DNA of 64,000 nucleotides from Heligmosomoides polygyrus polygyrus (Eukaryota; Nematoda; Chromadorea; Rhabditida; Heligmosomidae), in the NCBI GenBank assembly GCA_947396885.1, contig OX377202.1, positions 22,816,001 through 22,880,000 on the forward strand. The letters run 5' to 3'. The translations under genes and the position numbers were made by a program. The number at the start of each line of letters is the position of its first letter. Position 1 is the stretch's first letter. The notes beneath the pieces are model-generated. The model was given only the letters and a program-made list of their open reading frames with translations. It was not told the DNA's origin and did not search any database. Shown piece by piece: positions 1 through 9,392 of this stretch.

Positions 1-175
1 TGGAGATTCCTGGACAAGTAGTAAACCATGAAAATAAAATGTAAATTAAGTGCATGAAGCAAAAGTTGCAGCATTTGTAGACAATCTCTGCAAATAAAGA
101 TGTCGTGCCTTCCATATGAAGGTTTGGCAATGTCAGGTAGGGTTAACAAGTACAGTGCTGTGCAGTCAGCCTTAC

Positions 176-2938
176 CAGGTTTAAGGACCCAATGGCCAGC
201 AGCTCCTGCGAACGAAATCAGGTAGCTGGATTGCCTGCTGGTCTGCTCTTCGAGTTCTCTGAGCCGGTTACGCAGTTCTCGCATCAGATGCACATAGTTC
301 CGTCGATCAGCCTGGTTGAATAACGAATCCAGTTCGACCAATGAGTAACATTGAACGTTTGCCATCAATCAATATAAAATATTCAGTTCTTTTACCGGAG
401 TGCCCTCCACGGCTCCACCTGTTACCGGATACTCCCAGTCCAGATCAACACCATAGAATCCGTATTTAGTGATGACTTCGACGATGTTGTTGATGAGAAT
501 CGTCCTACAAGAGGTTGATTGGCTCTTATTGTTTTTGAAGTCCCCATTTACTTTGGAGATCCTCCAATTTCCACAATGTGGTAAGGAAGGGCTTAGCGGG
601 AAGTAACAAACCTTCTAGGGTGATCAGCGCATAACAACGAGAAGTACTGTGAGTTCTCCCAGCCACCGATAGCGAACAGGATTTTCAGATCGGGGTTGCG
701 CCGCGCACACTAAAAGTACGCCAATGTGTTGTTTTCTCTTTATTCGTCTCGACAATGTGTTTCATTTTTAATTCTGCCTCAAACTTGTGCTATGCAGGGT
801 AATAAATATACAGCAGGATAAAGGATAAACGATGGCGTTACTCAATCCCTTTTAAAATGAGCCACGCATTCTATTTCTACAGGATGTCGTGGAGACGATT
901 AAAATGCGTACTTGGGAATACAATGACTGCGGTGGTCAACCGATGAACAATCCATTCCCTGCCCTATCCTTCCCAGACAAGTCTGGTACAAATTCACCGA
1001 CCCCGGAGGGATGGAAGGCTTGGTTGCCTTGGACGGGAAATCCAAACCAAGAACCTGGCATCGGGTGCACGCGACAGCCGGCACCTCCTCATACTGCGTT
1101 ACAAGCGCCCTAATCTTACTATACATAATTCGCTTAATCCGTCAGTCATGTTGTCAGTCACGGGAGAGGACTGAAGCCAAGATATGCCAGGACAGTGCGG
1201 CGTAGGCCAGCCGGGTTTTCTTTCAGCTTAACAATGGGCGATTGCCAGCGAACTGAAACCCCGGCGCGGGGCGCGGCAGCCGAACACCTCGGCAACCGTG
1301 CATGGCGAGCCGTAGACGTGCCGAACACGTCGGCTGTACAAAACTTCGGCCCTGGGGGTAATCGAGGTCGCTGAACACGAATCTGAAGTCGACCAATCGA
1401 TACCGATCGATATTATCGATTTTTGAGGATGGCGTTCAAGTGGCGCGAAACTTCGGCCTTGGGGGTAATCGAGGTCGCTGAACACGAATCTGAAGTCGAC
1501 CAATCGATACCGATCGATATTATCGATTTTTGAGGATGGCGTTCAAGTGGCGCGAAACTTCGGCCTTGGGGGTAATCGAGGTCGCTGAACACGAATCTGA
1601 AGTCGACCAATCGATATCGATCGATATTATCGATTTTTGAGGATCACGTTGAGGAAGATCAGCCGATCCATCTCGATTAACATAATGGTCAGAAGGCCTA
1701 GGGAAGAATAGGAAACCCGTAGCGGCCATGGCGTCCTATTCTCGGGGTTTGGGGGCGAAGCCCCCAACCAGTCGTAGGCGGCCGCTAGGCCGCCGAACGA
1801 CTGGTGAATATATAAATAAATAAAATTATTGGCATCCCTTAACTTAGAACTTCATGTAAATGGAATATACACCACGACCACGTAAACACTGCAGAGCGAT
1901 GAATGAGTCCCTTGCGCAGTCTCGACGTTTATCTCATCAAACATTTTTCTTTCTTGCTTTTTAATATCAGCTATGAATCTTTACCATACCTCAGTAAAAA
2001 AGAGAGTTATCACCAACCGAACGGTGTGCAAAATTTTTTGAAAAATCGTACAGTTCTAAAATCCTTCGTGAAGAAATCTTTGTGTGTAAATTCCGCCTAC
2101 ATGCTTTAATGCCGGAATGAACCCCAAATATTGAAAACTATTGTAGTTCCTTCGATCTGAGATAAGTGTAATCGTCTTACCGTTATGACACTGTCGAGGC
2201 GTTTTTGAGCAGCGTCTCCTTGAAGGTGAACACGTCCGTCCGATTCCATAGTGAAGAAGGCAAACACCAGGTGAGTGAGCCGACTAGCCTAAACAAGGGA
2301 TTCGGCTGTGACAAAATTTACATCACTTGAAGATCAGGAAATTTCGTTTGAAGTTAAGAACGTCGAATAGTATGCATAGTACGCGAATTGATGTCTCTTA
2401 AAAACTAAAGGGTTGCGCTTTTCTCGGGTTCAAAGCTAACTGAGCTTACTTCCTTTACTTTACCGGACTTCTCACTTACTTTACTTTTCACTTCATTTGC
2501 TTTTTGCTGAAAACTTGGAAAGAAAGAAAAGCATCGGCTATCTTGCCCTTCACTAAAAATTGTGGCAAATTCGAAGTCTCGAAGTCTTGTAGGAAATATT
2601 GCTCAAGCCTTCTCTAAATGGCAAAAAACAGCAGGACTTTCTTCTTTAAGTTCTAGATATTTCACGGCCTGTATTGCAAAGTAGCATACCTCATCTTTCT
2701 GGGCAAATTATAGATTTTTTAGGAAGCGATGTCTATCCACATGTCTATCACCATGTAAACTGAGGAGATCGAATTCAAATTTAAATGATTTCAATTAAAT
2801 TTAAAGTCTCCTACTATACTTTTTTTACTGGATCTTTTACAACACTGACCTGATCATCGGTGAGGGAAACGTTCCCCCATGATGTGATGTATCCTACAAC
2901 ACGACGCTCACACGGCTTCCCGGTAGCGATGGTGTCAC
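176..2938 (-). CDS. GH18 chitinase-like gene, five exons, runs off left edge
   Basis: Five exons can be joined by GT-AG sites in one frame: 2938-2850, 2288-2181, 709-612, 504-396 and 311-176; more exons must lie left of base 1. The joined peptide (about 180 aa) begins with [13 protein letters not shown], the usual start of a GH18 barrel, then [15 protein letters not shown], then [10 protein letters not shown] (strand 3 motif SxGGW/IGGW), then GVDLDWEYP with the catalytic Glu, then [16 protein letters not shown] and [10 protein letters not shown]. Family knowledge: GH18 enzymes hydrolyse chitin and are usually secreted; nematode members act in eggshell, cuticle or feeding. One oddity is that the first Asp of DxxDxDxE is Tyr (F-Y-G-V-D-L-D-W-E). 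No single ORF exceeds 60 codons except across the last donor. The 5' signal-peptide exon is not certain; an ATG at 3119 (minus strand) followed by a hydrophobic run is a weak candidate, but its phase does not fit. A SINE and a 107-bp tandem array sit in the 709-2181 intron. Confidence 0.86.
816..1110 (-). repeat. tRNA-derived SINE, copy 1
   Basis: A nearly full copy of a family seen about ten times here. Read on the minus strand it starts with a tRNA-like head (B-box-like GGTTTGGATTT), passes through the conserved body containing CTCCGGGGTCGGTGAATT, and ends in a (TTTATCC)n-type tail at the low-coordinate end. It lies in a chitinase intron. The short ORFs over it are accidental. Confidence 0.75.
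1344..1665. repeat. 107-bp tandem repeat, three units
   Basis: The marker CTTCGGCC recurs at 1344, 1451 and 1558, exactly 107 bp apart. Each unit carries an ATCGAT-rich block (CCAATCGATACCGATCGAT) and a GAGGTCGCTGAACACGAATC block. Since 107 is not a multiple of three, the repeated peptides seen in translation are in shifting frames and are not a gene. The array lies in a chitinase intron. Confidence 0.85.
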
Positions 2939-3255
2939 CTGAAATCCGTCCTTCTCTATTTATTTATTTTTAATTTATTGCGTGTTTGTAACACAGTTAA
3001 CAACAAATGAAAACATCAAAGAAGAGGCTATTGATGCATCAATAACACATGGTTTCTCAGCTTTAAAGGCACCAGTCATTGAGAGAAACCAGCCACAGCA
3101 ATGCGCCAGTACACAACATTTTAACTAACCAATAATTGGACAATCATAACCGGTTTTCGTTTTGTGCTAGGATGGAGGACGAAGGATGGAGTTAGTGAAT
3201 CCTATTTGGAATCCAATTCTCTTCCTTTTTTGCCGATTATTTCTTTTTTCGACGG

Positions 3256-3561
3256 GTGTAACGCAATCGTAGGAGGTGCCGGTTGTCGCGATAGTCGGAG
3301 AGGGCGCCGGGTGCACTCGGTATCAGGCTCCTGGTTCGGATTTCCTGCCTAGGCCAAACGAGCCACCCATCCGTCAGGGGTCGGTAAATTGGTGCCAGTC
3401 TTGTCTGGGAATGATAAATCGCTGTCTCGTTCATCGGTTGGCCACCGCAAGCCATTATATTGCCAAATACGCATCCAAATCACCTCCACGAAATCTCGCA
3501 GGGCGAAACGCTGGATGCATACAAAAATTAATTGAGTCACGCCGTCCTTTATCCTTTTATT
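3256..3561 (+). repeat. tRNA-derived SINE, copy 2
   Basis: Head with the B-box-like CTGGTTCGGATTTCC near 3330, the family body, and the tail CGTCCTTTATCCTTTT. The head is more diverged than in the copy at 4110. Confidence 0.7.
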
Positions 3562-4011
3562 CTTTTAGTTCCTTTTTGTTTCCGGCTTTCACTCTCTTGC
3601 CTGAGTGTTTCCTAATGTTTGGCTTATTATCTATTACTAAAGACATACCTTTATAGAATAGCAAGAGTAAGAGAAGGAGCTGCATCCGCATGGTTGATAC
3701 CTTAGCTCAGAGAGTCGTCGATTTCCACCTCTGATCGACCGAGGCGAAGGTGTCGGTCTGAGGAGAGGACGGCCGGACAACGTGCACGAGATCGCTTTCA
3801 ACCGTCCGTGTTTACCTTTTATCGAACAAAGCGCCAGGTGCGTAAAGTGACCACGACAAATCGCCCAGTAGAACCGCACATCATGACAGAGGCCGAACAC
3901 GATCCGTGGACCAAACTGGAATTTTTGGTATAGTGGCCCACCGCAGAATGTACAGTAGAGCCGTGCGAAACCCAAAGGTGCGCTTGAGTTCCATCACGTT
4001 AGAGCAAGATA
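3562..4011. other. no recognisable feature
   Basis: This stretch lies between a SINE and a TIR element. The overlapping short ORFs on the minus strand have no recognisable domain, and I see no exon of a known family. Confidence 0.4.
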
Positions 4012-5092
4012 CAGGGTGTCTCAAAACATTTATACGCGGTACTAAAGAAGTTGAGCACTCATATAGAAGTTTAAGTAAATAGAAATTTTCTGACATATGA
4101 GCGGTATATGGCGCGTGTAGCGCACTCGGAGGAGGCGCCGACGGTCGCGTGCACCCGATACCAGGTTCCAGGTTCGGATTTTCCGCCCAGGCCAACCAAG
4201 CCTTCCATACCCTACAGGGTCGGTGAATTGGTACCAGTCGTGCCTGTAAAGGATAAAGCGCTGACTTGTTCATCGGCTGGCAAGTCATAGTATGGTCAAA
4301 TACGCATCCATATCGCCTCCACGACATCCCTTAGAAGTAGAGTTCGTTGGCGCATCCCAAAAGGAATTGAGTAACGCCGTCCTTTATCCTTTATCCTTTA
4401 TGAGCGCTATAGGATGCGCCATGCAGTCGTCTGATATTTTGCATTTTACACTCGATTGATCGCGTTTCGCTTGAATACTTGTTACGATTTTTTCACAAAG
4501 TGGCCGTATCTGTTGATTTACGCTTTCAGGGTTTGAATTTAAGAACACCCTACGACTTGCGAAAAATGTAGGGTAACCTAAAAAATGCAGGTCCTGTTTG
4601 AAAGGTTCTAACATTGCTGCTGGTGAAGCTTTTGAAAATGATTGAGAGTCATACGAAAGCGCAATGTAACGAGATTTCTTTGGTATGCAAATAGTCAAGA
4701 TTGCGTCATGTCCACGCCTGAACTCTGGCATTTCAGACTCGATTAATTGTGCATGGGCTGAATGCTGTACTTGTGGCAATCCTGTTTCTACTTGGCCAGA
4801 TTAACCTGTGCTGTGCTTCTTTTAGCGTTTACCTTTGCCCGTTAGCTGTAATTATGCCGATTAACCTCTTTATACAAAACACAAACAATCGAGTGTGAAA
4901 TGGAAAATTTCAGTCGAGTGCATGGCGCAATCCATACCGCACATATGTCAGAGTTCATGGCGCGATCTATACCATAAATAAGTCAGAGCATTTTCATTTT
5001 CCAAGCTTTCATATGGCTTACTTCTTTAGTGCCTTTACTGTGAGCAAAGTTATAACCTTTCAAACAGTGTAGACATTTTTTGAGACACCTTG
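4012..5092. mobile_element. non-autonomous TIR element (TA target) with a SINE inside
   Basis: The ends are inverted: CAGGGTGTCTCAAAA at 4012 and the complement of CAAGGTGTCTCAAAA ending at 5092. Each end is next to a TA dinucleotide (4010-4011 and 5093-5094), as in Tc1/mariner insertions. Without the SINE at 4110-4400 it is about 0.8 kb. A 131-codon minus-strand ORF (4779-4384) lies inside but resembles no transposase I know, so the element is probably non-autonomous. Confidence 0.7.
4110..4400 (+). repeat. tRNA-derived SINE, copy 3 (best copy)
   Basis: The clearest copy. The A-box-like TAGCGCACTCGG sits near 4118 (one mismatch from TRGCNNAGYNGG) and the B-box-like GGTTCGGATTT near 4160. 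The body is about 200 bp, and the tail is a run of TTTATCC units at 4382-4400. The tRNA-like head makes it a pol III-type SINE; the partner LINE is unknown. Confidence 0.82.
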
Positions 5093-5437
5093 TACAGCCC
5101 ATGCAATGGGTTCGTCACCTCACATTAAACGTGAACCGTGCCTAAGATATTAGGGCGGCTATATAGGTTTCCCAAATGGTCTTCAGAGGTCAGACTCCGA
5201 GGGATGTCCCGATCGGGCTTCTTCGTGAAAGCCCTGAACGACCGATATGACGCCCTTCGTGCCCCTCGAGCGAGGAGGATCCATTGGAGCACTCTGGCAC
5301 GCGACCTGGGTGAAGTGAGACGCTGCCCACGCCCGCTTGAGCAACTATGTATCATTAACAGAACGGCAGGTGATACAGGTGATCATAAAGATATTCGAGT
5401 CAAGTTAGCTTACTCTCATTGTTTAATTACTCGGATA

Positions 5438-8400
5438 CAGTACCGCCGCTAAACATTCAACCAAACGACGTTTGCGACGCAAAAACGCGTTTTTTGCGTC
5501 GCATCATGATAACTTTGTCCAAAGTAAAGACTTTGTCACCAAATTTACAGAGGCGCCTAGCATCATCCTAACTACCACTGGGCATGCGATCGTCATTCAA
5601 AAATATGTGGAAGCCTGAAAACCAGTGCCGCAATTAAGGGGGGGTCTTAATCACTGTGACCTGACCCCAAAACCGTCGCCGAGTCTCGCTTAATTATGTC
5701 CCCAGGCACAAGTGGTGCTGCCCAGTTGAATTTTAAAATTCTTAAACCTAACTAAATTTTATTTCTCTGCCATTGACGGTCTTCCCCTGGTTGCGACAAT
5801 TCTTTTGGTACCAAATTTGGCAGGAAGATGCTCACTTTGAACTTCAACCGATTTCGTTTTTTCAACGGAAGAATTCTCAATCTAAAACATGTGATTGTAG
5901 CTTGCCATCTACTTATGTTTAAAGGAGGAAAACGACATAGAAAATTTACGTGACGAGTTGATTTTGGGAATCTGGGTGCTTCGTGCAGTTCCTCAAGCAG
6001 CAAGTGAACATTTGGTAAACAGCACTCTTCGGCTGCGAATATCTATCTCCTAAGCGAACGAGTTAGTCTAAAAATACGTTGACTTACCAGACACAATGTA
6101 GAGATTTTAGTTATCAAATATCGAGAAGCCTGGTGATCAGGCGGCACAATTTCAACCGGTTAAAGACACGACTTCCTTCAAAGGTGTGACTGCCTTTCAA
6201 CAACGTTTCATGCTGAGTCTTCGCAGAATGAAAGCTGGAAAGCCCAGTATTACAACTGTGTAATTTTTCGCTCAAAATTTTCGCCCAGTTCGGACGCCAA
6301 CATTTTGACGCAGCAGATCGAGCACTGATGTAGAGGCCCCCTTCTGTCATAATTGCGCTGACCTGACATGCCCTACAGAGACATTGCACTCGGCTGCATG
6401 ACCAATGAGTCTCTCATTTCTCTCCCGTTTCGACATTTCCACCATTATCGATTCGCACTGCCAAATCCTGATGAATTTTGGGTTTTCCGGATTACATAGA
6501 TCATAGGTTGAATATGTTGGATAGTATGTAAGCTTCACATAAAAGAAATTTCAGCAGCTGTTGTTGAGCCCAATCAACTCAATTTTATTTCTCTGTTAAA
6601 AAATATTTGTAGTAAAACGGCTTCATTAGGAGTTGGAATTGGAAACTTTTCAGATCAAATTGAACACTCTTCTAAGCTAGCTTAAGACTTTGAAATCAAA
6701 TTCAACTTTTCCTAATTAAAATGAGCTTCTTCTAGAATAAACTAAGATCTCTCCAAAAGGATCAGAATAATTTTTTGTTCATGGAAAATTTTAGTATAAT
6801 TTCTTTCAAATTTTAATTCACATTCCCAAAAGGTTGTGGTTTTTTTTTTGTTTGAAATTTTATAGAACTCTCATTTTCTGTGGAAAAATGATGGTTCATA
6901 GCCAGTTTTAAACAGTAGGGCTATTTTTGGGACCAGAAACGGAATTGCGCCATGCACTCATCCAAGACGTCGCGATTTCTATTCAATTGATAGCAAAATT
7001 GCCGTTTGTATAGAGTTTTACCCGTGTAAAAAATATAACAAAGACAATTGTGAAAACACACATTCTCACTTCGATGCTTCATGTAAGCATCACTGACACT
7101 ATCAATCAAATAAAATTTGCGACGAGCTTTCCAAACGCGTAGTTCAATCTGCTCTTTGACGCACTAAATGATTGCTGCTTTGTTGCACTTCAAAACAGAA
7201 TTTAGATTATTTTTTCTCAAAAAAAAATGAAATTATTACACTTATTGAAGCAGCTGGACTAAAAGATTTCAATAAAGTTATACAAAACTTTCCTTGCACA
7301 AAAATTGTTCCTACCATCTTGGAAAGTCTTTGGTTTAGCCCTTAAGAAGCTCTTTTCAATTTTGAAGACGTTTAATTTGATTTCAAAATTCTTAGGCTAA
7401 CTTAAAAGAGTGTTCAATTTGACGTGAAAAGTGTCCAATTTGCTTGAAAAGTGCAATTCGACGCAAAAATTGTGTATATTTTTTGGGAATCCTTACGCCT
7501 GGGGTCACAATTTTAAGAATTAGGGAATCTGTGTGATCTACCTAATCCGGAAAACCCAAAATTCATCAGGATTTGGCAGTGCGAATCGATAATGGTGGAA
7601 AAGTCGAAACGGGAGAGGAATAGAGACTCATTGGTCATGCAGCCGAGTGCAATGTCTCTGCAGGGCATGTCAGGTCAGCGCAATTATGACAGAAGGGGGC
7701 CTCTACACCAGTGCTCGATCTGCTGCGTCAAAATGTTGGCGTCCGAACTGGGCGAAAATTTTGCGCGAATAATTACACAATTGTAATACTGGGCTTTCCA
7801 GCTTTCATTCTGCGAAGACTCAGCATGAAACGTTGTTGAAAGGCAGTCACACCTTTGAAGGAAGTCGTGACTTTAACCGGTTGAAATTGTGCCGCCTGAT
7901 CACCAGGCTTCTCGATATTTGATAACTAAAATCTCTACATTGTGTCTGGTAAGTCGACGTATTTTTAGACTAACTCGTTCGCTTAGGAGAAAGATATTCG
8001 CAGCCGAATAGTGCTGTTTACCAAATGTTCACTTGCAGTTTGATGAACTGCAGGAAGCATCCAAATTCCCAAAATCAACTCGCCACGTAAATTTTCTATG
8101 TCGTTTTCCTCCTTTAAACATAAGTAGATGGCAAGCTACAATCACATGTTTTAGATTGAGAATTCTCCCGTTGAAAAAACGAAATCGGTTGAAGTTCAAA
8201 GTGAGCATCTTCCTGCCAAATTTGGTACCAAAAGAATTGTCGCAACCAGGGGAAGACCGTCAATGGCAGAGAAATAAAATTTAGTTAGGTTTAAAAATTT
8301 TAAAATTCAACTGGGCAGCACCACTTGTGCCTGGGGACATAATTAAGCGAGACTCGGCGACGGTTTTGGGGTCAGGTCACAGTGATTAAGACCTTCTTAA

Positions 8401-8614
8401 TTGCGGCACTGGTTTTCAGGCTTCCACATATTTTTGAATGACGTTTGCATGCCCAGTGGTAGGTAGGATGATGCTAGGCGCCTCTGTAAATTTTGGTGAC
8501 AAAGTCTTTACTTTGGACAAAGTTATCATGATGCGACCAAACGACGTTTGCGGCGCAAAAAACGCGTTTTTGCGTCGCAAACGTCGTTTGGTTGAATGTT
8601 TAGCGGCGGTACTG
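5438..8614. mobile_element. 3.2-kb foldback element, about 1.1-kb arms, TA-flanked
   Basis: The left arm (5438 to about 6535) and right arm (about 7535-8614) are near-identical inverted copies. Both translate to nearly the same 83-codon ORF, at 6003-5752 minus and 8033-8284 plus. The terminus is CAGTACCGCCGCTAAACATT on both ends, and TA abuts each end (5436-5437, 8615-8616). Next to each terminus is a smaller palindrome built on GCGTCGCAAA and TTTGCGACGC around ACGCG. The roughly 1-kb loop encodes no transposase; it holds another inverted-repeat family. It looks like a non-autonomous Tc1/mariner-type foldback. The arm ORF resembles no known protein. Confidence 0.78.
6636..7460. repeat. AT-rich foldback family (RepA), copy in the 3.2-kb element loop
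   Basis: The ends carry diverged inverted blocks of the type ACTTTTCAGATCAAATTGAACACTC and its complement near 7400-7440. The middle has GCGCCATGCACTCATCC and TTGATAGCAAAATTGCCG. The same layout recurs near 20250-21470 and 50355-51214, with partial copies near 24460-24960 and 60450-60890. No coding capacity is seen. Confidence 0.6.
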
Positions 8615-8616
8615 TA

Positions 8617-9392
8617 CCATACATTTCTTCCTGTAAGCTTGACGTGTCTTTTGTAAGAACCAAATAAAGCAATATTTATTAACAATAAAGGAAAAATCTT
8701 CAAAAAATGAATCGATTTTGAAACGGTTGTTACTTGGAAAGCTTTCAGTCACTGCGAAGTTGCAATGAGTTGAATTTCAGAATGCAATGGTTTCTCAAAT
8801 AATGAAAAACTTGCACCGAAAAGCGTGGTGATCACTGAAAACCTGTCCACGTATAGTGCAGGGGAGGAGAAGCCAGCTATGGCTACCTCGCTCAAGGTTC
8901 AGGTCCCACCTTGCTCGAGAAGGAATTCTATTGCTATGCGCCCTGAAAAAAATGCGTCCACGATACTCATACATCTAGAATGAATTACTCATCCTGCAAA
9001 GGAATTGAGAAAAACCGAACAGATTTTCCTATTTTGCATGCTCCTTTGCCAAAACTAATGCTTTTCTATTATTAGCTGGCATCAAGAGTATTCGCTCCCT
9101 TAGTGTTTCAAATTTACGCGTTTTTTGTTTTTTTCACCACGACTGCACAGGTCCTTATCCATCTGACTATGTGGAAAAATCTGGAAAATCAAGAAATTGA
9201 TAATCAAATTGGGCGTTTTCCTTTATGACTGCGAGAACAGCTAGAGATCTGATGCACTCAAAATTCTGAAATGTACAAAGACAGCAAATTCCAGAGCTGT
9301 GAACGTGCCCACATGTGGGTCAGATTCGTTATGAATCCGCACTTCTTATAGGAAATGACTGGAAGAAGAACACTTTACAACAGTTGTAGGAA
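8617..9392. other. spacer downstream of gene A, no feature seen
   Basis: AT-rich sequence between the foldback element and the stop codon of MLT-10-like gene A. It should include the 3' UTR of gene A (minus strand), but I could not place a convincing poly(A) signal. Confidence 0.4.

Noticed and set aside
1228..1729. Repeated peptide DYPQGRSF / [10 protein letters not shown] on the minus strand
   Set aside because: It comes from a 107-bp tandem repeat that changes frame every unit, so it is not a protein repeat.
4384..4779. 131-codon minus-strand ORF as a transposase
   Set aside because: No DDE motifs or DNA-binding domain seen, although it lies within a TIR element.
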